Source: Phlegmacium glaucopus
Taxonomy: Eukaryota > Basidiomycota > Agaricomycetes > Agaricales > Cortinariaceae
Length of the DNA: 64,000 nt
Direction: 5' to 3'
Assembly: GCA_015039465.1 (NCBI GenBank)
Contig: MU130386.1
Location: forward strand, 145,601 to 209,600
Shown here: in pieces, positions 54,927 through 64,000 of the stretch
How the letters are laid out: each line of letters starts with the position of its first letter
Numbering within the stretch: position 1 is the stretch's first letter
Notes under the pieces: model-generated
What the model was told of the DNA's origin: nothing
Database searches by the model: none
The model's input: the letters and a program-made list of their open reading frames with translations, nothing else
Made by a program: the position numbers and the translations under genes

Positions 54927-56247
54927 GCGGGAGGTCAAAGGTGAGATCGAAAGAGTGTTGCCTCACAGGGGTGTCGTTGGTGTACAGCCAAGTACAGGCT
55001 TGTGACCATCCGTTACCTTTCGAACTCCGCTGAGCGTCTTTAGGTAACGGCTGGGAGCAGAAAACCCACAACTAGCCATGACCGGACAAAATGTGGCCTG
55101 GGTGGATAAAGCTTGAGGTGGTTATCCGGACATAACTTGCATAGTGAAGTGGAAAAATTTGGTATATTGTGGCCGTTCGTGTAGCCTTGCGTTTGGTTCC
55201 TGCTAGTTGCTATAATTTTTATCTCGTAGCCAAAGTTTGTCTTTATTCCCTCTTCGTCCTGCAGCTCAGAATCTGAGAACCCACACCTGTCAAACCTTCA
55301 TCTCCAAAACTAGTATATATACTGATTCATGGAAAGGAGTCTAAGATATGTTCCTCGCAACCGCATTGCCTTTTTTACGCCTGTAGCACAGCTTACTGCC
55401 CTTTGCGAGGCTTTCTGGCAGGAAAGGCCAGATCCGCCGATCCGGACAAATTTTGGCTCAAAAATAGGCTGATCCACCAGCCCGGACAAATTTTTGAAAT
55501 CTGAGGACAGCCCAGGTTCAATCCGGACAGAAATGTCCAGCCGTCGTCCGGACAAAACCGCCATTTTCGGGATCAGGTCTCTGCCTATATAAGTCCTATT
55601 CTCGATAATGCGAGTCGAGCCTCTTTGAGTCCAGACTAAACTTTACTGACTGAGCTGTCTGCAGGAGAGATAAATAACAGAGGATGGCAGGCGGCAACTA
55701 GTGGCTGTTCTGCCAGCAGCCACACTGAGATATTTTCAGCCGCATCAAAATTTCGGCGCTGATTGATGAAATTTTGTTGAACTCACGATGTCGGCCACAG
55801 AGTACTCTGTGTGAATTTTTGACAACTTACAGAATTAGTCTGACTTCGTCTCGCATGTCCTGTATTCTATATTTGTCACAATGAGTCCATAATAGGAGAA
55901 ATAGACGCGTCATGCCAAGGGGCGCTCGTTGGACCTTGACTGTTCATCAATTATTCATTGACTATCCAATTCAGTTTCATCAGCTGATGGTACTAATATT
56001 ACAGCAAGCTGCAAAATAGAAATTGTCCCCGAAACTTTGTACTTCTCAGCGTTCGGCTTCTCACCTAATCTCCGATTGTGTCCTGATTATTAGCTAAGTA
56101 ATTCAGTAATCGGAATGCTTTAAGAACAGAGAAACATTGCCTCTATCGCCTTAAAGCTGGTTCTTTGCCCATCCATAACTTTCGGTCATCCTAGTAGCAG
56201 GTCTACTATCAATTTGTCTACTGTGTTTGTCCATCTAACCAAGCACC
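54927..56247. other. Intergenic with repeated CCGGACAAA words
   Basis: Between 55080 and 55560 the word CCGGACAAA or a close variant occurs about six times in one orientation (for example 55083, 55442, 55483 and 55550). No gene or terminal repeats could be defined. Confidence 0.45.
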
Positions 56248-58280
56248 ATGAACCAACTATTCCTTGTGTTGGCTCTATCCATCTCCACGTTCTGGAGCCT
56301 TTCATTCACCAAGGCAAGCCCTATCCTAGGAAAGTCCCGGGTGTTTCTTGCCGGGAAGGGCATTATCCCAGGCAACCCTCCTTTTCGCTCCCTGTCCCGG
56401 GTGTTTCTTGGCTGGAAGGGTATTAGAGAAGCAAGGGATGTACGCCGCTTCGAGAGACACCCATACACTAGCAATGGCGAGCTAGGTGCTGTTTTGTATA
56501 TCGCTGATGTCAGTCAACTTCGTGTTTAGTGATGTGCCGGGCCCGGCTTTGAGCCGGAAGCCAAGCCAAGCCAAGCCATTTTAGGCCAGGCCAGGCCGGG
56601 CCATAGGTGACGGCCCAGGAATGGCTTTGGCCCGGCCCAGGATAGCTCAAAGCCAAAGCCAGCGGCTCAGGCTGTGGCTTTAGCACCAGATTAATTTTTT
56701 TAGTAATGTGGATTTATTATACAGTTTCTTACATCTTAGAATGCACACTGAAAATTCTGAAAGTTATTTGGTTATCACAGTGACATTTTCGTCACCCTTC
56801 ATGGCCGTCGCTTCGGATCTTGTTCTGACTGTGACAAAAATGTCACATTGAAACACAACCAAATAACTTTCATAAATTTTGGTGTGCAAGATACAGTCCA
56901 TAAAGAATGAAACTGTCATGTTTATGGCAGCGAAAGCTGCTCTTGATTACATAACCAACAATTGAACCACTTTAGATTCCCTTTTCAAAGAGCTCTTGTG
57001 TGATCAACTTTGAATATTTAGTCTGTCATTATTTGATTATAGTGATGCCAAAGTTCAGTTCAGTTCAGTTCAGCAGCACTTTTTGCTGAACTGAGAACTG
57101 AACTGACTAAGTTTTTCCTGAACTGAACTGAACTGTTAAAGAACTGGTTCGAACTGAACTGAACTGAAGAACTGTTATAAATTCTATATTTTACTTATTA
57201 TTGGAAATTTTATGGTCCAAGGACCATCCTTAGGCCTTAGGCACTTAATTCCTACTCATGTATGATCTCAGGACCCCTTGAGAATATATAACACCACTGA
57301 TTTGTATTTATGTTCCAAAATGGATACTGCTAATATATAACATAATCACATCATATACCAAGTCTGGCCATTATCTCCTTGCTCAATCATTGTTTTACTC
57401 CCAAAAGGACTTCCAAATCATTTGTACATCACTAAAGAACTAATTTCCAGGAAACATAAATCAATATATAAGAATTTCTCATCCTTCCAGGACCTATCAG
57501 TTCAGCAGTTCAGTTCAGTTTAAACTGGATGAACTGCCAATTCTCCAGATGCCTGAACTGAACTGAACTTTTCAGTTCAGTTCAGTTCAGTTCAGTCAGT
57601 TCAGGTTCAGTGAGTCAGTTCAGAACTGAACTTTGGCATCACTATTTGATTAGTCTACATCACTAATACCATCCAAATATCTGATTTACGTGGGTTACCA
57701 TAATGAAATGTAGAAGTACTGTCAAAAGCCAGGGCCGAGCCGGCTTTGGGGGCTTTGGCTTGGCCCAGGTTTTTGTGGGGCCGGAGCCGGCTGAAGCCAG
57801 GCCAAAGCCGTGGCTTTTGGGCCAAGCCGGGCCGGAACATCACTATTCGTGTTCAAGTTCCATTCCACGTCAGCGCTTGTACTGATGATAATCTTTCAAT
57901 TTTTTCAACAGAGTACCGATCTCGCTCGCCATTATGCAGGATCTAACCACATCTGCGCAATCTACGCCGACAAAGGGAGATGGTCTACACAAGCCAAATA
58001 CTGGGTCTCTCAGAAGGATCTTCGTCTTTTCAATCAACACCCAGACCTCCTCTACCCGAAGGCTGTGCTGTTCGCATCGCACACAGCTGGACCCCTAGAG
58101 ACGGACAACAGTCCGTGGCAAATGGGTATCCGACAGGAGGAGATTCAAACTCTTGATGTTACATCCAAATGCTACGACTACACAGCAGAGAATCCAGATC
58201 CAATTGTTGGATCCCACAAGATATATTATGATCACCAGAATAGTTGGGGTATTGTTGGAACACCAGAGAGGGGTCCCTGA
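56248..58280 (+). CDS. Small secreted protein, unknown, intron invaded by MITEs
   Basis: Exon 1 (56248-56508) and exon 2 (57912-58280) join in phase 0 to 209 residues. The first 23 residues (MNQLFLVLALSISTFWSLSF) are a clear signal peptide. Exon 1 has a short internal duplication: SRVFLAGKGI and SRVFLGWKGI, 20 codons apart. Exon 2 contains TDLARHYAGSNHICAIYADK, QHPDLLYPKAVLFASHTAGP and a C-terminus YDHQNSWGIVGTPERGP. I do not recognise the family. The intron would be about 75 bp without insertions but is now 1,403 bp, because a GGCC-rich element landed 11 bp after the donor and a second MITE landed inside it. Whether it still splices is open. Confidence 0.65.
56527..57845. mobile_element. hAT-like GGCC-rich MITE (outer element)
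   Basis: The ends TAGTGATGTGCCGGGCC and GGCCGGAACATCACTA are flanked by the 8-bp duplication TTCGTGTT (56519-56526 and 57846-57853). Subterminal regions are packed with GGCC, AGCC and GGCT. The element is about 706 bp without the nested insertion. It shares termini with the degraded copy at 36077-36536. Confidence 0.88.
57040..57644. mobile_element. hAT-like MITE (605 bp), nested copy with GTTCA arrays
   Basis: The ends TAGTGATGCCAAAGTTCAG are flanked by the 8-bp duplication TTTGATTA (57032-57039 and 57645-57652). It is a diverged member of the family at 1665 and 3213: the same GTTCA pentamer arrays at both ends and similar internal blocks (GTATGATCTCAG, CAAGTCTGGCCATTA). It is inserted in the GGCC-rich element. 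Confidence 0.92.
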
Positions 58281-58578
58281 ATAGTGGCTTAGCATACATT
58301 AGCACATGGGAGGGGTCTTCATGCTTAGGAATAAAGAAAGTTCGTGATTCCACTCTATTACCATCATTTCAATGTAAGACATTCCACGATGAGGAAAGAC
58401 GAAGTATTACCTCATCTAAGGATAAGATAAGAGAAACAGAGCCAGGCAAGACTTGTTGCCGTCTGATCATAATACTAGCAAATAGACAAGACAAGATCAG
58501 ACGCAACACTCGGTCTTGCTGGCATCGTTCGAGTCTCATCATAAATTTTCTGAGCTTTTTCTTTTATTTATCCTCGAA
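58281..58578. other. 5' flank of the retrotransposon
   Basis: No gene. It should contain the 5' terminal repeat of the DIRS-like element, but I could not match it to the 3' side. Confidence 0.35.
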
Positions 58579-60075
58579 ATGGTCGACATAATACCAGATC
58601 ATCATCCGATCCCAGCAGATCCCATTCTTCCGCAAGATCAGGCTCCTCATGACGACAATCCAATTCCAATTCAAGTTCAGCAAATACAACCCCGCGTTCG
58701 ACGCACTCACAAAGATGAAGTTATTTCATCTCTTCTCAGTAAGCTCCAACTATGTGAAAAATTAGTTAAGAACATAGAGATCGAAGATCATAATAAAGCT
58801 AGGGAGGTGAAAACCTATAATCACCACCTAGATCCTCTTGTTCATCCTGAACCCGGTTCAGAAACTGCTTCATTCATTACTATTGACGATACAGATCTTA
58901 AGGATCTTAAGGATCCATCTGTTCTTGCATGGTTTTTGAATTTGGTTCCAGATTATCTTTTATTCCATATCACACGTGAAAACCGAGCTGAAAAAGAGGA
59001 GCGAGAGAAAAGGAAAGTCGACGACCTTATTGCCACTGCATGCGAGACCTCCCAAGATGCTAAACGGCGTCGCATGGATGGTAGCAAGGAAGCTGAGCGC
59101 GTTGTCGGTATTCAGCGTCCTATAGAATTCTCCGACATATTGTTCACCACTAATGTCCATGTTCCCATCCCTTTGCCGTTTTTTCGCAATGTGAATTTGT
59201 GTTATCTTATTGACCATGCTGCTACTCTGCTCACAATCAAGTCCAACCCGCTTTCGGGTGAGACTAAGGGCCAATTTATTCTCAATATTGCTGAGCTCGT
59301 CAAAGGGACTAGAGATTTTAAAGGTTTCGGCGAGGAGCTCTCCCTAGGCTTTGGAGAATGGTCTGAAGCTGCGGGAAATTGTTTCTGGTTTCACCAGATG
59401 CAAGATAGAGACGGCAATGCGGGCTCTTATGCTCGCTGGTGGTCATCTCATTTTAATTTCTTTAATTCTCAGGAAGACAAAATCACTCAATACGACGCCT
59501 GGAAAGATCTTGAACTCAAGTTGCGTCGCAAGTACCGCACCAAACCCACCAACTTCAATATTAATCACTACGCAATGAAGTATGAAACAGCGAAGACCAC
59601 ATATGAACTCAAGAGTTTCATCGAAAAGCAAAATGCCCCATACAGGGACTCCTCATATCGCAAAGATAATCCATACCACCCATCTTTTCGTGGGGGTAGG
59701 ATTTCTGGATCGTCTACTCAACTCCGTGATACATGCAATTCACCCACTCAATCGTCATTTCCATCGGGCAACAGACAACCTCACCCGGTCTGTTGTATCC
59801 TCTGTGGTGAAAAAGGCCACATAGTTGGTAAACACTACAGTGATAGCAACTTGCCGACCAAGTTTCCCGACGGTAAACCTACTTGGGCTAAAATCACAAA
59901 CGGAAGTCTCTGTACACCCAACGGCAAAGAGCTCTGTATTAACCACAACATTAGTGGCAGCAGTGCCGTCTGCTCCCACTCCGAAGGTGCACAAGTCCAT
60001 GTCTGCTCCTACTGTGGTTCCAAGGCTCATTATGCCTTCTCCTGGGTTTGTCGCACACAACCTTCCTCTGATTGA
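58579..60075 (+). CDS. DIRS-like element gag protein
   Basis: An intact frame of 498 codons from ATG 58579 (MVDIIPDHHPIP). The N-terminus is Pro/Gln/His-rich. A charged helical region follows (HKDEVISSLLSKLQLCEKLV), then a central conserved part (FSDILFTTNVHVPIPLPFFR; SYARWWSSHFNFF) and a C-terminus with two zinc-knuckle-like motifs (CCILCGEKGH and HVCSYCGSKAH). It overlaps the start of the RT frame, which lies in the +1 frame relative to gag, so RT may be made by frameshifting or by separate initiation. The frame is undamaged, in contrast to pol. Confidence 0.75.
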   Translation: MVDIIPDHHPIPADPILPQDQAPHDDNPIPIQVQQIQPRVRRTHKDEVISSLLSKLQLCEKLVKNIEIEDHNKAREVKTYNHHLDPLVHPEPGSETASFITIDDTDLKDLKDPSVLAWFLNLVPDYLLFHITRENRAEKEEREKRKVDDLIATACETSQDAKRRRMDGSKEAERVVGIQRPIEFSDILFTTNVHVPIPLPFFRNVNLCYLIDHAATLLTIKSNPLSGETKGQFILNIAELVKGTRDFKGFGEELSLGFGEWSEAAGNCFWFHQMQDRDGNAGSYARWWSSHFNFFNSQEDKITQYDAWKDLELKLRRKYRTKPTNFNINHYAMKYETAKTTYELKSFIEKQNAPYRDSSYRKDNPYHPSFRGGRISGSSTQLRDTCNSPTQSSFPSGNRQPHPVCCILCGEKGHIVGKHYSDSNLPTKFPDGKPTWAKITNGSLCTPNGKELCINHNISGSSAVCSHSEGAQVHVCSYCGSKAHYAFSWVCRTQPSSD

Positions 60076-60649
60076 TTCCTTTCTTTCTTTTGCAACCCCT
60101 AAATTCCTTCTTTATCGTGATTTTTCCAATACTATTGTACACCGAGATCCGCTGCCCTTGGATGATGACTCTTCAGAAACTTGTATTGATATTTTCTCCA
60201 GGATTGTTCACCCTTACGGTACAGATGCTTTCAACTCATTTATTTCCAAACATGACTTGTTAAAATTTTATTCTCTTTTAGTTCCAAATCTCAGTAAAGG
60301 TTTTCCTTTGGGCAAAATGCCCCCGATCACAGATACCGTCATACTTAAAAATCATTCATCCACTTTCGAATATCCCGATACCATTAACAAATATTTAACC
60401 GATGAACTTGACACGGGACGCATGTCAGGTCCTTTCTCACAGAAAGAGGTTGAAAGGATTCTGTGTGGCCCCTTTTTCTCCTTGCCATTCCTTGTATCCA
60501 TCCAACCACAACAACCAGGGACACCAGATAAACTTCGCGTCTGCTGGCACCTGTCAAAAGGCGACAAGGATAACCCTTCTACAAATTCCCATATAAACAA
60601 AGCCGACTTTCCCACTCACTTCGATACAGCTTCAAGAGTTGCCAATATT

Positions 60650-61057
60650 GTATGTCCTCCTACCATCCGGTCTCTCCCAACTTCTTCCTATTGGCCTTCC
60701 TTTTTCCTACTATGACAGGCTTCACCTCTGGTGGCCTCACTTCCAGGAGTTTTACCTCTGGTGGCTTACTGTCGGGAGTTTCACCTCTGGTGGCTCACTT
60801 TTACGAGCTTCACCTCTGGTGGCTCACTGTCAGGAGTTTCACCTCTGGTGGCTTGTTCTTGCGATAGTCCTTTTCTTTTGGATTGATGGTTATTTTCTCC
60901 TGGTTATTCTTCCGCTTCTACATGTTCTGAGTGGTGACAGCTGCCATATTTTACTGTTTACACTTATGACAGCCACTGCTTATTTCTAGCTTCTCCCACT
61001 CTTTTAATGTTCATTATTGTTCTCATAATTATCCTAATCTCTTTATTTGTATATCAG
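60650..61057 (+). other. Intron-like insertion inside RT frame
   Basis: It starts GTATGT and ends ATATCAG, lies between codons in phase 0, and separates ASRVANI from the downstream APVGMQACTF, which are adjacent in related RTs. The 408-bp length is a multiple of three, but stops occur inside in the RT frame. It contains a minisatellite (60721-60854). Confidence 0.65.
60721..60854. repeat. 29-30 bp minisatellite, five units
   Basis: Each unit begins TTCACCTCTGGTGG (the second begins TTTACC) and ends near CAGGAG. Units start at 60721, 60751, 60780, 60809 and 60838. Confidence 0.9.
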
Positions 61058-62257
61058 GTTGTGTATGCTCCCGTTGGAATGCAAGCTTGCACTTTCAATA
61101 TTTGGGAATTCCATCGAACATGCCCTGTCATCCCTGCCCATAAGCCATGGCTTGTCGTTCAAGGTCTCTCTCATGAATTCTACATTGATCACACTCACCC
61201 TTTTGGCGCAGCACCAGCTAGCAGCAACTCGGGTATGATAGACAACGGTATTGTTGATATCTGGCAGGCAGAGGGTGTAAAGCCGGTGCTGAAGTATGAC
61301 GACGATCTCAAGGCCTTCCGTTTTCCTATAGAAGGCGGCTCCTTTCATTTTGATGGGTTCTCTTATGCTTATGATCGTGACGAAGCATTACAACAAATCA
61401 CTCCTCTCCAAGTGCCTTGGCATGAGGACAAGGGTGATTTGGAATTCGTCTATATCACCAATTTCATTGGTTACCGTTGGGACCTACCCAACAAGCAGGT
61501 TAGTCTACCTGAAGAAAAACAGCTAAAAGTCTACAACTGTGTCCGCATATTCCTTGATCATTTCAAAGGTCATCCCTGTTCGCTGCTTGATGTTGAACAA
61601 ATCCACGGCTCTCTATGCCATGTTGCATTTGTCTATACCCAGGGCCGCTCCCATCTACCTTCCCTTTCAAATTTCACAGCCCATTTTTCTGGTAATGAAT
61701 TTTCATGGTGGTATCCACCCCACTCCATGCTGTCAGATCTCAAATGGTGGTTCCATGCACTCAACACACCGGGTTTCTATCGCGAGCTCCAACCTCGAGG
61801 TCCAGCCCAGGATCTGGGTCTCTTCATGGATGCTTCAACCTCCTGGGGTATTGGAATCATTATTTCAGGCCGTTGGCTAGCATTGAGGCTGCATGATGAT
61901 TGGAAGACTGCTGGTCGAGACATCTGCTGGCTGGAGACCATTGCGGTAGAAATTCTGCTCTATATCCTGGAAGCCATGGGGGCCAGCAACGTCACTCTGC
62001 TCATACATTCTGATAATCAAGGGACGATCAGTTCCCTTGACAAGGGCCGTAGTTGAAATTTTCACATTAATTTGTCCATTTGTCGCATCTATGTTGTGCT
62101 TGCTACTCGCTTTATAACACCAGACCTCAAATATATTCCATCTGAAGATAATCCAGCAGACCCCCTCTTGCGCGGAGAATTGGGTTCTGTCGAGACATGC
62201 ATCACCACCTCGTTCAGCTTGCCTGACGAGCTCCAATGTATATTTATTGATGTCTGA

Positions 62258-62577
62258 AGGCAACCCATTGCCTTTCTCGGTGGGCAAGTTTGCCATTGAG
62301 GGGGTTGGAGAGGGGACAGGGTGTCTTGACTCAATTCACTCTGCCCCACCGCGCCTCTCCAACTCCCGAATAGTTCCTGTTCTAGATTCCCTTTCCATGC
62401 CGCTGTCTGGGCTGTGGCTTTGGTCACTTGTTTTGGTTGCCGCCGCCTCGGTGAAACTACAATTTTATCCGTCACTTCATTTGACTCCAGACGCCATGTC
62501 CTTTGCTCTGCGGAGTATGTCCTATTCCTTTCCTGATTTGACAGCTACTTATATCCATTTACAGTATTACCTTTAAG
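62258..62577. other. Spacer between RT-RNase H and recombinase
   Basis: Expected to hold the N-terminal (core-binding) part of the tyrosine recombinase, but no frame here resembles it. It appears deleted or replaced. Confidence 0.4.
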
Positions 62578-63117
62578 ACGCTACAAGATGGTTCATGCTC
62601 AGCCTCATTCCGTATCCCTTGGACCAAAACCACCTGCGAAGATGGTGCCTCAGTGATTGTCACCGCCCGTGATGACCAGCTCTGTCCTTGCACTGCTCTA
62701 CGGAATCACCTGGATACTAACACGGATATCCCTGGCACCGCCTCTCTGTTTGCGTATATGACTCCGAATGGACAGTGGGAACACATGACCAAGTACTGGT
62801 TCATGGAGTTCTGTACCACTACATGGACTGGAGCTTGTCTCACACATGTTCTCGGCCACAGTTTTTGAATTGGTGGCGCGGTTGAACTGCTTCTGGCTGG
62901 AGTACCACCTGAGATCGTTGCAGCTACCAGAGGGTGGACCTCTCTTGCGTTTCTTTTATATTGGAGGCAGATGGAGGAAATATTGCCTATGAGCACCTCA
63001 AAGGCTTACCGGAGGTCCCATATTGACGAGCTGGCGAAGATTTTTGAACAATTTCATGTTAATAATCGCATTCCTTCAAATTTACTTGCCTCTTCTGATT
63101 GTGTTTTCGAATTGTAA
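62578..63117 (+). pseudogene. Tyrosine recombinase, C-terminal part, with stop
   Basis: The frame reads FRIPWTKTTCEDGASVIVTA, CPCTALRNHL, GACLTHVLGHSF, then TGA (62866-62868), then IGGAVELLLAGVPPEIVAAT, RGWTSLAFLLYWRQMEEILP and MSTSKAYRR, ending at TAA 63115-63117. The stop sits exactly where the catalytic Arg of the H-x-x-R motif (G-H-S-F-R) is expected, again a CGA to TGA change. The N-terminal part with the first catalytic Arg is missing. Confidence 0.78.
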
Positions 63118-63230
63118 ATGCACTTGTTTTTATTATGTTCCTTTGCTTTCATCACATTTCTCTTGTCACATGTATAATTTCAACTAGTTGCAATATATTT
63201 ACACATACACATTCATCTTATTAAAACTGT

Positions 63231-64000
63231 GGTGTGAGAGCTTGCCAGAGCCATACCTCTGGTGGGTTAATCAGACCGGTAGCATGCTCATCCACCAATC
63301 TGCTTGTTGTGAGCTCTGGCTCTGGTTGGTACGGCTAGATTGGTTTTCGGCCTCTACACGCTGCCATCTGCTTATCCAAACGCTCAGGACTTGATGCGGC
63401 TCGCCCAAAATGGGGTTTCCCGGAATTTCTGATTGCCCTAAAATTTTGATCTGAACAGATTGAGTTCAAATTAAATTTCCGATCTCCAGGCTATCAGTCA
63501 TGCAACCCGCCAAGTTCTCAGACACACCCAGTATATTCAATACAGAATATCCTGTTTCTTATCCTATTCTTTCCATCTTCATTTGTCCTATATTAATAGT
63601 CCACTGTCTTGTATACTTATCTTATCAGGAAATCGGGGAAAGTCCAATTTGGAAATATGGTGTTCAGGAAGCTGTCACAACATTGTAACACCCAGACAAC
63701 GGTTCATAACTGTGTATCTGTGACATATAGGATTATGGTAATATCATGCATTAGGTACAATATGTTTTCTTTAATACAAAGCAAATATAATGTGGCAAGT
63801 ACATTATAACTAGATTGTTACGAGTCTTTACGTTAGTAAGTCTCGTTCTTATAGGGGACCTACATCAGGGGAAAATATATATATACATAGTTTCTCACCA
63901 ATGTACATTGCATCAGTAGCTCTTCCACCATTGCCAGTTGTATCTGATAGTTGTCATAAACTGTGGTAGCCCATTGTACCATCTCAGTAGTCTGTGGTAG
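63231..64000. other. Right flank, no supported gene
   Basis: AT-rich sequence with short frames only. It may include the 3' terminus of the DIRS-like element. Confidence 0.4.

Larger units (their letters stand above)
60035..62257 (+). pseudogene. DIRS-like reverse transcriptase-RNase H, inactivated
   Basis: The frame runs from about 60035 to 60649 (NKYLTDELDTGRMSGPFSQK, LRVCWHLSKGDKDNPSTNSH). After a phase-0 intron-like gap it resumes at 61058 through CTFNIWEFHRTCPVIPAHKP, LKYDDDLKAFRFP (the D-D motif) and RWDLPNKQVSL. The RNase H part follows (LGLFMDASTSWGIGI, ICWLETIAVEILLYI, LIHSDNQGTISSLDKGRS) and continues past a TGA at 62054-62056 into LKYIPSEDNPADPLLRGELG. In motif A the expected first catalytic Asp (T-F-D-I) is Asn. 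The TGA replaces an expected CGA Arg codon. Both are transitions at or near CpG. The enzyme is dead. Confidence 0.8.
58400..63230 (+). mobile_element. DIRS-like tyrosine-recombinase retrotransposon
   Basis: Gag, RT-RNase H and tyrosine recombinase are encoded in this order on one strand, with no aspartic protease or DDE integrase. This is the hallmark of DIRS-type elements. The outer limits are approximate because the terminal repeats were not resolved. Several inactivating changes are listed under the parts. Confidence 0.75.

Noticed and set aside
58424..63628. Inverted GATAAGATAAG / CTTATCTTATC as terminal repeats of the DIRS-like element
   Set aside because: Only about 11 bp and low complexity; the surrounding sequence is not complementary, so chance is likely.

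Overview
The window reads as nuclear DNA from a mushroom-forming basidiomycete (Agaricomycetes). Genes are split by many short GT-AG introns of about 50-70 bp, and several families are typical of that group: Ham1-like protein, F-box-like proteins, DUF4214 protein, small beta-trefoil proteins and the AFFSDVEHEV-type 2OG oxygenases. About a third of the window is mobile DNA or decayed genes. No rRNA, tRNA or CRISPR signal was seen by eye.

Layout. 1-4.3 kb: a head-to-head inverted duplication of a 5'-truncated LINE, each arm carrying the same hAT-like MITE; the right copy's poly-A tail cuts a cytochrome P450 gene (4.3-5.4 kb). 5.9-6.8 kb: a multiply broken 2OG-Fe(II) oxygenase. 7.2-8.4 kb: an unrecognised gene with an acidic C-terminus. 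8.4-11.6 kb: two divergently transcribed beta-trefoil paralogs with identical lengths for their first three exons, one holding a TA-flanked MITE in an intron. 12.3-12.7 kb: a DUF4214 protein. 13.3-18.8 kb: a direct ~2 kb duplication carrying two copies of a multi-pass membrane protein gene, one with a frame disruption.

20-30.7 kb is an ordinary gene-rich block on the plus strand: F-box-like protein, RNase III-fold protein, C2H2 zinc-finger protein and Ham1-like protein. 30.8-40.1 kb holds two genes of the fungal nitrate assimilation cluster on the minus strand: nitrate reductase (906 aa, intact) and an NNP-type nitrate transporter (516 aa, intact, with a 10-nt micro-exon). Two MITEs lie between them and no nitrite reductase is present in the window. 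The transporter imports nitrate and the reductase converts it to nitrite; the third step must be encoded elsewhere or be lost.

42-55 kb is sparse and partly decayed: a PD-(D/E)XK-like protein, a broken short-chain dehydrogenase, a trypsin-like protease, a membrane-anchored protein, a broken SGIEDIAALL-family fragment, an isopenicillin-N-synthase-like oxygenase and an F-box-like protein. 56.2-58.3 kb: a small secreted protein whose intron holds a GGCC-rich MITE with a second MITE nested in it. 58.4-63.2 kb: a DIRS-like retrotransposon (gag, RT-RNase H, tyrosine recombinase) inactivated by TGA stops at expected CGA codons and by loss of a catalytic Asp.

All exon boundaries were derived by eye from GT/AG sites, reading phase and recalled family sequence. 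No alignment or database search was run.
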